Positions 12,230 to 21,998 of a stretch of DNA of 64,000 bases are shown here, in pieces (position 1 is the stretch's first letter; each line of letters begins with the position of its first letter). Under the pieces are notes generated by a model, which was not told the origin of the DNA, searched no databases, and saw only the letters and a program-made list of their open reading frames with translations. The stretch lies in NCBI GenBank assembly GCA_009809945.1, contig WTPW01001103.1, positions 64,085-128,084 of the forward strand, in the 5' to 3' direction. Position numbers and translations under genes: made by a program. The stretch is from Gigaspora margarita. Lineage: Eukaryota > Glomeromycota > Glomeromycetes > Diversisporales > Gigasporaceae.

Positions 12230-13522
12230 TCCTTTTTTTAAATTTATCAAGTTATTTAAGTATTTGTTCTATAAAAGCTTCTACTTTGTCACTTATTGTA
12301 TATTTAGTAGACCTATTTTTGTCAGAAAAGCTTTTCAAGCCTTTTGATATATGTTTATGTTCCTGATTTGCTTTAGCCTTGTTTTGCTCTGTTTGTTCAA
12401 ATTGCTTTAAAATGTATTGCTTTCAACTAGAGCTTTTTCTTTTTCTTTTCTTTCTTTCTTTCTAATGCATAGCTGTTCTTCCATTCAAGTAGCACATAGC
12501 TTTTTTTGGTTAAAACTTTATTTCTTCTTTTGCTTATTCTCAAAATATATTATAGCTAAGCTTTTGGAATTACAAATATTATTTTAAGAAATATAAATCT
12601 AATTTTTTAATTGATAGAGAAGTAATATTTCTTGTACTGCATAAGGAATATTACTGATAATTGCTTTGTATTTTGCTCTTTTTGCTAATGTGTTAATTGT
12701 TATATTGCTGCTTGTAATTCTCATTAATTTACTATATCTAAGTAGCAAAACCTAGTTGTTAAAGAATTCTTCCTTTCATTTTTTGTTATAGAAAGAAATT
12801 TGTATGACTACTTTATTGTTTTTGTATTGTAGCTCTAGGTGTTAATTTTAATTTTCTATATTTCTTCAACAATTCAGTGATGTTCTTAGTTGTATAATAA
12901 TATAGAATGTTTTATAATGTAATTAAATATGTTAATGAAGCCATTACTTGACTTTCTACTGTATAATTTGGGCTGATTATAGCATTATTATTATTTGTTA
13001 AGGTACATATATTGGCTTTTTTCTATGAGCATTCTTATTGTATCTGCTTCTTTTTCTTCTACTAATTTATTGTACAATTCTGTGGGTTGAGCATATCATT
13101 GCTTTTAGTATTGCCTATTGAGGTTTGTAGACAAATCTAATCAAATTCACTTGATAGTTCAATGATGTTTTGTACTTGGTTTTCAAGTTTACCAATGCCA
13201 AAGTTATAAGAGCCAAATTCTTGTAGTGATATAGCAATTTTGTTGCTAAGGGTCTTAATGTATTTATCCTTATTTAGTTTGTTATTAATTAAGTTTGCAT
13301 TAAAATGTGAAGCTATCTCCACATCTGTACTACTAAGTTATCTCTACTCAAAGATCTCAAATGCTTTCTTTATAGTATAGACCGCTCCTGGGTATGCAAT
13401 ACTAAGAAACTCTGCTATTTGCCTGTTTCTTTTCAAGATTAAGCTTTTTTGCTCTATAAGAAATGTTGTAATTTTATTTGCTGATTTTTCAAAAAGCTTT
13501 TTAAATGTGTTTAAAAATTCCA
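12230..13522 (-). pseudogene. Decayed gene of unknown function
   Basis: Read on the minus strand from an ATG at about 13522 (MEFLNTFKKLF), one frame gives amphipathic, lysine-rich protein-like sequence for more than 450 nt, interrupted by stops. There are stretches of 55 and 61 residues without a stop (13522-13355 and 13322-13137), then a further open stretch near 12440-12270 in a frame containing EQTEQNKAKANQEHKH and STKYTISDKVEAFIEQ. Most stops (TAG, TAA) sit where CAG or CAA would be expected. No family is recognised. It is clearly not intact. Confidence 0.55.
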
Positions 13523-14128
13523 TAATAATCTAACTAGTTGATCAATATACTGTTACTGTTTACATGTATTTTGTTGTCAGATTTGTTTATTTATACTGTA
13601 TTATACATGGCTGTATATTAATAGTAGATAGCTTATTGTTTTGTTTTGTTTATCCTATTTTGCTTTGTTTTGATTTGTTTGTTTTTTTGAATGGCCCAAT
13701 CAGGATGTTGTTTGGTAACTTGTTTTCTTTTCTTGATACATGTCTGTGTTATGTATTGTGATTGGCAGTACAGGGTCTAGAGCTAATTCCCAAAAATTTT
13801 GTTTTTCAGAGAAAAATTGTATTTTCTTTATTTCAGCATAGAGTTCTGAGATGAGGACTGTTTAGTACTAAGAAACCCTGAGCCTCTTTAATTTCTCTTT
13901 CTTTTTGTTATGAGTGATGTGCTAAAATTAATTATTGCACTTTAGAATAAAACCTTAGTTTTGGCTTTACAAAATTTGTGAACTAAGGATCAGCAGAAAG
14001 AGTTGTTCGATTCAATTTTATTTATTAAATTTTAGATTAGCTAAAGTAGAAGCTAAATATTTCTATAATTTAATAAAATAGGGCTTGAAAATTTTACAGA
14101 TTTAGCCAATAATAATTAAAAAAATATT
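13523..14128. other. AT-rich spacer, no gene seen
   Basis: The + strand frame at 13564-13761 is a hydrophobic low-complexity run (FVYLYCIIHG...) without homology, on the strand opposite the relic and just upstream of it. I see no supportable gene. Confidence 0.4.
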
Positions 14129-14357
14129 TGTCGCAGCTGATGCTGAAAATGGCTGATGCTGAAATTTGGGGCCGCGATTTGAAAATATATGCCCTGCTAA
14201 AATCCAATATACTCTTTAATAATCAGTTCTAACCCTAAACCCTAACCCAACCCTAAAAAAAAAAAACGGACAAAATTACCCCAAAAAANTTTTAAAAAAT
14301 TTGTACCAAAATAGATCGAAATTTTAGCATCAGCTGTTTTCAGCATCAGCTGCGACA
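14129..14357. mobile_element. Foldback MITE with TGTCGCAGCTGATGCTGAAA ends
   Basis: TGTCGCAGCTGATGCTGAAA at the left is mirrored by the end at about 14318-14357, and the GCTGATGCT unit is repeated twice in each arm. Between the arms is a run of CCCTAA-like units (14226-14253) and an ambiguous base at 14290. There is no coding sequence. A 5-bp ATATT may flank both ends. Confidence 0.75.
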
Positions 14358-15726
14358 ATATTTTATTAGAATTATGAACATTATTAAAAATTGATGTTCA
14401 TTACAATTTATTATAATGAACATCAAAAAAAGTTAAGACCATTAATAGTTTAAATTAAGAACATAAGTTTAAGTTTGAATTTTAAACACTGGTTGTGACT
14501 TCTATCATAATTTACTGTAAAAATTTTGTTATAAGCTGCTTGAGACATAAGTGTCGAGGCAGTTTTTGTCTCGAATCTTATGCTACCATAAGTATAATGT
14601 AAGTTTGGCTATTAGTAATCCGATCAGTGATGAAAGTATGATATATGTGATCAGTACTGGACAGTGTGACTTGTCAGACGACAATCACTGGTCTGGTTGG
14701 CCTGTCAGGACGACAGCCTAGTTGTTAAATGCATAATGGAACAAACGCAAAAATAAAAAAAGAAAAGAAAAAGGTGTAAAGTTGCAAAATTGCTGCGTAG
14801 GTTGCCGATAGCAGAATGCACCATACCAAAAATGAGGGACAAAACAAAAAACGTACTTGTTATTGCAGTATGTAGTTGAATTGGTTAGTTTTAGAATAAA
14901 CTGTATTAATTCCTACATAATTTGCCGTAAAAATTTTGTTACCAAACTTGTTATTTATTGCGATAACATGCAATATGGTCTTGAGTTAGTTTTATTGGAA
15001 TTAATAGTTGTGGTTTTTATCACAATTTATTTTACTGTAACAAAAATTTCAGTACGATACTTGATATGATGAACTCAATATTTGGTTGGTTCATGCGGAA
15101 AAATTTTGTCAACTCATACAGGGCTTTACTTATCGGATTTACTTTATTTGTGTCGGTAATACAACCCAAAAAAAAGAAATTTAATTTTGTAAATAAACAA
15201 AGTGCGTAAAAAACTCAAATTTAAGGTTAGGAGGTTAGAGTTAGAAACTATAGCCATAGGCTGTCGCCCATTATATGTAAAATTTTGTCCTCGATATTTT
15301 TAATTAGTACACCAAAATCGATTTAAATACTAGTTATGGTGTGTTTTCCTTCCTCACGTGTTCGGAATTCATGTTAGGCTGATCCGGAATGATCAAAATT
15401 CGAACTCACTGATTGGTAGTAGCCTTTTAGAAATTTGTATTACCGGCACAACCGCATTAAAGGGCGTTGATTTAAAAATAAATAAAAACAAACATTATAA
15501 CTATAACCTTTTCTATTTCATTTCACAAATAAAAAAAAAATAAATATTTTCTATTCTAGAATGTAACATTTCACAAATAAAAATAAACATCATAACCTTT
15601 TATATTTTCAACGAGTCGCTAATTCTCGCATTGCAAAAATAACCCATACCTGATACCAAGAGGTACCTACATACGTAGATTTCCACGTATATTACAACCA
15701 TATATTAAACTATAAATTATTATATA
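14358..15726. other. Spacer without convincing gene
   Basis: Contains scattered short frames (14857 and 15358, both on +) with no recognisable domains and no splice continuity. CATAATTTACTGTAAAAATTTTGTTA near 14506 has a close relative near 14917 (about 410 bp apart), so this is probably a degraded tandem repeat. Confidence 0.4.
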
Positions 15727-15825
15727 CAGTATAACCCGCAATAGTCACATGCCAAAATCAGACATTCTATGTGCCTATTGCGAGATTGTGACTAATGCGA
15801 ATGTGACTATTGCGGGGTTATACTA
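15727..15825. mobile_element. 99-bp pogo/Tc1-like MITE
   Basis: CAGTATAACCCGCAATAGTC at the left mirrors GACTATTGCGGGGTTATACTA at the right (one 5'-terminal C/T difference). TA flanks both sides. The CAGTATAACCCSGCAA end resembles pogo/Tigger-type ends. The element is all arms with a short centre. Confidence 0.8.
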
Positions 15826-16284
15826 TATTACCAAAAATAACGGCATAACCATTTTAATAAGCTACTTAAATGAATCGCAGACTTTGGAAAGTGCCTAATA
15901 CATGACAATAAAAGCTACTGTACTTAGTAATAAAGCACATTTAAAACTTAAAGATGCAATGTCAGTTGCATGTTTGGCCAATCATAAAAAAGTGGTTTAT
16001 TTTATGTGATCAAACTATCATGAAAAGTTATCCTTTATGATTTCATGCAGTTTTTATTGTTCACAACCAATAATAAGAGGACACAAAAATAGAAAATTTA
16101 ATTTATTTTTAGCAGTTAGGAATTTTTTGTCTGCTGACATTGATTTTCTGAAAATGTTTGTTTTGGTCAATTACAATCAAATAACTTATGTTCGCATATA
16201 CAATTTGGGAAATGTATCTGTAGTACTGTTATTTCAAGTTACACAATGTCAAGTTACATCAGATTAAGGTTATCGGAATGAGCC

Positions 16285-16535
16285 CAGTAATGAAGTGAAC
16301 AGTGAGTTTGGACAATTAAATAAATTAAATTACTTAAAATTTTATTAAGGTTGCCTATTTTATTTTAACTGGAACGTGCTCAGCACCTAAAAAAAATATA
16401 TAATTCTATATTTTTTAGACAAATATATTAATTATTAAAACTTGGACAAGGTTGGCCAATTTTGGGCATTTGGACATTTTGGACGTGAACAAGGCCAAAA
16501 AAAGCTTTGGACGGCCAAAACGTACATCACTGGGT
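16285..16535. mobile_element. hAT-like MITE, third and most decayed copy
   Basis: Shares with 8573-8850 the ordered blocks AAATTACTTAAAATTTTATTAAG, GTGCTCAGCACCTA and AATATATAATT.TATATTTTTT, then the GGACATTTTGGACGTG and GCCAAAAAAAGCTT tracts. The ends are CAGTAATGAAGT and ACGTACATCACTG. The target duplication was not readable. Confidence 0.65.
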
Positions 16536-17620
16536 ATGAATATTCGAATTTTAAGGCCAAGTATTTTCGAAACCTTATATTAAAAACAATTGTGCTTCAA
16601 GCTAGTAAAACATTTTAGTACAGAGACTGTTTAATTGCCCGGTGCTAAAAATTTATTTATTAGGGTCGTTAACTAAACAAAAACAGATGAATTAGATAAA
16701 TTGAGATCATCAAATCTAAAAATAGGTGCGGACAAATTCTGGTCTCATTGCACCATAGATCGTTTTTCGCTACTTTCCAGACAATTATGTTTACAGCTGT
16801 TCTTATATATTTAAAACAACTGATAAAACTTTACATGACAATTATTCAATTGAACTGATAAGTTTTGTTTAGGTTTTATTGGCATTTATACAAGCATATT
16901 TTATTATATTTCAAAGCATATTCATTACCAAATAAATAAAATTTACCAAGCTTGCTAGTTTAAGTAATTAAACTTTAACAGTTTTCTGTGGTAATTCTTA
17001 AGCAATCTTGTGTGTTGAAAGATTTCTATCAGTTTTAGAAAGATTATGTACATTTTTGACTTAAATTCATAACTTTTTTAAATTTCAAGTAAGTCTGCTG
17101 ATTATAAATACAGCATTATTCTTTGTCGCGCTCAATATACAATTACAGAAGGTTTAGTTCCAATCATAAGCGGATTTATAAGTGCTAATGAAAACTAGTG
17201 GAAATGCAAGAATTAACTATCATGGCTTTAATGCTTATAAAAAATAGTCATAAGCGATGTTGGGTCAATATTTATAAAGATTTTAGATACAAAAGAATCC
17301 GAATATACAATATACAATGTTATCATATTCGGATATATACTTGTTTAAAGGTATTTTTATTTGCTTCATGATAAATAAATTTATTTGTTGTATTACTAAA
17401 TATACGCCTTTATAGTTTTGTTTAACTACAAGAGAATTTGAAAATCTATAATGTCAATCAAGAGTGTGCACTATGGAGGTGTTACTGTATATATGTGTAA
17501 CATCCATTATTATAGATACTCTCTAAATGTACTTATGAAAATGTTATTGTGATTCGTGTAATAAAAGTTTCTATAATAAATTATCATTAACGATAATAAA
17601 ATTTTTATCTTCTGACCGAT
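16536..17620 (+). promoter_or_regulatory. 5' flank of membrane-protein gene A
   Basis: No gene is visible. The part from about 17480 is shared with copy B (40530-40647), including CTATAATAAATTATCATTAA about 50 bp before the ATG and a short T/C-rich stretch directly before it. This shared 140 bp is the only part likely to be conserved promoter/leader; the rest diverges completely between copies. Confidence 0.45.
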
Positions 17621-20600
17621 ATGAAAATTCAATCATATAATTCGAGATTCATGGTTGTAATTATTTTCCTGTTGGTCTTTTTACCAACAGGATTTATGCA
17701 AAATACTGTAAAACATTCAAACTTAACCTATCTTACCTATAAAGAAAAACCATCTGATCAAGCTAATCTTACTGAAGCCCAGCCTCATATTTTAACTATT
17801 TCGCGTTATAGTGATAATTCGGGTACAGCAGTTGTTCGCATTACTCGGGTGAATTACTACAATTACTTCACCATGAATTATTGTTATGAACAGCGATTAT
17901 TACTTCGCGTTATTAAAGCAGATGGAAGTGTTAGCGAAATAAATTATGCAAATGCTACAGAAATACAAGATATCAATTATTGTAACATTGGTAGTGATCA
18001 GAGAAATCCCCTAAAAATATACCCATTATTTGACCAATATATTTTAGTAACATATACTCATGCAACTAATACCTCTGATACTACAACTTACGTTGATCGT
18101 GGAATGGTTTTCCATTGGAATGGAACGATTATAAGGTTTGTTAATAACATATATATTTAAAATATTTTAATAATAATAATTGGGAAATTCGATTTTCACC
18201 CGGGTTAAAGTCACCAGATATATAATTGTCATCATATTATACAATACAAACTACTTTAAAGATTCTATAAATTAGTTAATTAGTGGTTAAGGCAGATGAA
18301 TTTTAATGAAATTACATTAATTTATATTATATAGTATAATAAAATTTATATGTCGGGTGACTTTATCCCGAGTGAAAATAGAACTCCCATAATAATTAAT
18401 TTAACAGTTAACTTTTTTTTTATATTTATTATTTTACGCAGTAACCTTGAATTTGGTCCATCTTACTTATACCCAGGCACAGACTGGTATCCGAATGAAT
18501 TTATAGTTAATAATATTACTCCTGAAAACGGTTTCTTACGTTTATCTACGGTTAATGGTAATGAAACAGGTTCTTTCAAATGGAGCCAATAGTACGTTGA
18601 GTTTTACGTATTTGTTAGTTACGTAAATACGTACACCAAACATTTATTTTCTTTTCTTTTTAGCAATGGAGCATTTTCTTTAGTACATAATGACACGATT
18701 CCCGGTTTACTAGACCCTACCAGCTTTCAAGCTACTGCAATTGCTACTTTAGATGGTGGATACGCATTGATATATACTAATACAACAAAAAGAAATTTTA
18801 CTTCTGACAATATGTTAACTGCTCAATTTTCTGCAAATGCAGGAATATATGCTGTAATGTTGGGTTATAATCCACCGAAAATATCTCAAAGCTTTATTTT
18901 ATATCAATTGACAACTCCAAACATAACATTCACTGGTCTATATTGTTCTGTCGACTTTGTTTTCATTGGCCATTCATGTATCGCATACGCAAAACCTACG
19001 CAAACTACAGTAGTAACATCCAATACTACAAACTCGGGCACCTTTTACGTGAGAATACGTTTCCTTTCCTCAGGAACTATACAGTCGATTGATCCAATGT
19101 TTCCACCAAACAGTGGGAATTTAACGAATGTTAGAACACTACCTTTCGGAGGGTACGCAGTAATAACTAGAGTAAATAATAATAGACGAAATTATAATTT
19201 CACACTTGATCTTTATGATGAAGATGGCAAATTATCCGAATATGACTCCACATTGAAACAAATTACTGCTAATTTTGATGGCGCATTTGCTGTGTTGCGA
19301 AATAATACGATTTTAGTGGCATTAAATGAAACAATTAGTTCTTGGCAAATTCTTTTAGTCGATCTACCTCCGCTTTCCCAGTATAATAGTAAATGTTTTA
19401 AATTTTAATATTTTGAAATGAACTTTTTTATTTTTTTAAATCATAATTAATCATAATTACGTTTGTCTTTTATAGAAAGTGATTATGGTAATTTACTTGT
19501 GAGGAAAGCCTACCCTCCAACAAACTTCACGGATCTACCTTTGAATACCAATATGATCAGCATCACATTCAATGTTCCCGTTTTACTCTCGGATGCCAAA
19601 TTAGCTATTTATCAAAAAATTAACAACAAATCTACTCTTCGACAGTTTATTAATTCAACATATTGTAATTATTGTATTCTTTCAACGTATTGTAATAATT
19701 GTATGCTCTCAACAAATTGTAATAATTGTAATATTTCAAGAGAAGCCATAATACTTAATGTGCTTAGTTGCACATTTAATGATCCAGGTGGTCATTATTT
19801 TATACAGATGGATAATAATTTTGTAAAGAGCGACGTATATAACGAGCCCATTTTGGGAATTGATAAAAATATGTGGAACTTTCAGACGGGTATATATTAT
19901 ATAGTTCTTTATTGTTTAAAATTACTTATTAATTGAATTCAGTCAATTAACTGTTAATCAAATAGATAATATTACTTCAAGTGAAAAGAATACAGACAAT
20001 GTAATTTGAAATTTTCTATAAATTTATTCATATATTTATATATCGATATGCTTAATATTAACAAAACCCTGTGAATAAGTCAGGAGATATTCGAGGAATA
20101 CTACGATTAACAATTGATGGATCTCGGTATTTTCAAGAATTGAATGACTCAAGAAAACACGACTTTTTCGTCACATTAATTGAACAGCCCATACCTATGA
20201 TTCCTACAGAGAATGGCAGATTAGAATCGGATAAACATTATCAACTTAATTCATCGAATATTCTTATATCATTATTTATTTATGAGGCAAAAGATAATGA
20301 AAAACTAACTGCTGCAAATATAAAAGATTATTTACACCAATTAATAATAAACAAAGAATTTACAGTTATATCAATGGGAAATGTTACAAAATTCTTGGAT
20401 GAAACTTATGGATTTCAACAATCTCGTAAGATTACTTTGTATTTTTTTTTTCATAAAGCATTTATAATAATATATTTGTCAAATTTCATATTGTAGAGGA
20501 TATAGGAAAAAATCACATTGCATTAATAATCATCGTGTTTATCGCCTTTATAATCCTTTTATTACCTTTTATACTCAGTTTTAAGGTGAATTTATTTATT

Positions 20601-21695
20601 AATTATGTTTCTTAGAATCGTCACAAATGCTAATAAAACATTCAAAAAAAGCTAAAATCTAAAAACTTTGAGACAATAATGTCTGCGGCATTAAAGATTG
20701 GATTAATTATCCCAAATTTTGTTCTTTTAATGCTTTTTGTTGCTTACAATTCCAATTATATACCGGGATTTCACCTACCAAGGTATTTCTGCTCAAGAAA
20801 TTTATTCTTTATGGAGCTAAATTAACATTAAGTTATATTTTCTTTATCTTTTGATTCTCTCAAAAAACGAAATAATTATTTGAAGTGTACTCATCTTGAG
20901 CATCCCACTGCTTATAAACTTCTGCATAGCAATTTATGCCATTTACAAAGGAATTAAAAATCCCGTTATTGGTGAAAATTTCAAAGAATGGATTATTGAA
21001 TATAGAGGTTTAGTGGCTATATTTACTATTTTAGTAGCTACTGATTATGAATATTTGACGATTTTGAAAGTTGTACCTATTTTTACTAAGAAATTATACC
21101 GATACGAGCGAATTAATACGCTTAATATATTTAGCATAATTGATCATATATTTGATGATGTGATTATATGGGGAGCATTCATTGATATTTTTTTTAGAAA
21201 CATTCCACAGATCATTATTCTAGCAGTGAGTAAATTTATTATATTATTGTTGTGAAGTTACTCTGTTATGAGCAACGTAAATATGAATAGGGTACGGTGG
21301 TGATACAATCAATTAATTCATTTTTCTGTTTAATTAATATCACATTTAATATTGCATAACGATAAATAGCTATTTTATAACTATTCCGTCATCGCAGAAG
21401 ATATTGTCCCACTCCTTTTATTTGTCACATCTTGCCTAAAGATTTTCATGCCCATCCTTAATTATGTGTGCAAAAAAATAACCTTGATGATTAGTCGGTG
21501 AGCATAATTTTATTTTTTCATTTTTAATAATAAATAATAATTCTGATCAAACAAATTCGTTAGGCGGTTAGTATTAATTCTATAAAATTGATTTTTTTAA
21601 AAAAAAAAAATTATATGCAATATCTCTCTAACGCTTTACTATCAATACACGATAAGAGAGTAAGTATTGAGATTCAGTTTAAAATCATCACTTAA
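17621..21695 (+). CDS. Secreted/multi-pass membrane protein, receptor-like, copy A (intact)
   Basis: Spliced model: exons 17621-18135, 18442-18591, 18664-19388, 19476-19889, 20084-20425, 20497-20585, 20652-20782, 20886-21229, 21398-21497 and 21572-21695. All introns are GT-AG and the frame is open for about 977 aa. A signal peptide (VVIIFLLVFLPTGF near residues 11-25) precedes an ectodomain of about 700 residues with many N-x-S/T sites and recurring blocks of the form GG.A.I...N....YNF and ...W.ILLV, possibly a beta-rich repeat fold. A Cys-rich stretch of three STxCNxC units lies in exon 4. About six hydrophobic helices follow from exon 6 on (for example ALIIIVFIAFIILLL, IGLIIPNFVLLMLFV, VPLLLFVTSCLKIF). 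Two splice sites (exon 7 and exon 10 acceptors) were chosen because both duplicate copies stay open only that way. The family is not recognised; it may be a Glomeromycotina-specific receptor or channel. The kinase gene follows about 215-300 bp downstream. Confidence 0.8.
18182..18388. mobile_element. 207-bp Mutator-like MITE inside intron 1 of gene A
   Basis: The terminal repeats of about 33 bp begin GGGAAATTCGATTTTCAC (left) and GGGAGTTCTATTTTCAC (right, minus strand). They are flanked by a perfect 9-bp repeat, ATAATAATT, at 18173-18181 and 18389-18397. Copy B lacks this element at the same place, so the insertion followed the duplication or was lost from B. It lies wholly between the GT at 18136 and the AG at 18441 and does not touch the reading frame. 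Confidence 0.88.
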
Positions 21696-21998
21696 GAAAA
21701 CACCATTAAATATTTGCTTCTCAACTCATGGAACTTATCAGTTTGTGAGTACCAAATTTTCATTTATAGAATATGCGTTCAATAGACATCATCATTTTAA
21801 AAATGATTTTTATTTATGCTAAATAGTAAGTAAGTAAGAAAATAGTTGATATTAATTTATAAAGTCACAATTTATTAAGCATTCATTATTGGTTCATATC
21901 ATTAATTGAATGATTGAAAAGGTTATACTATTTACATGCTTTATCCTTTGTTAAAGACAAATATAATCAAAGGAATTAATAAATTATATTTCATAAAG

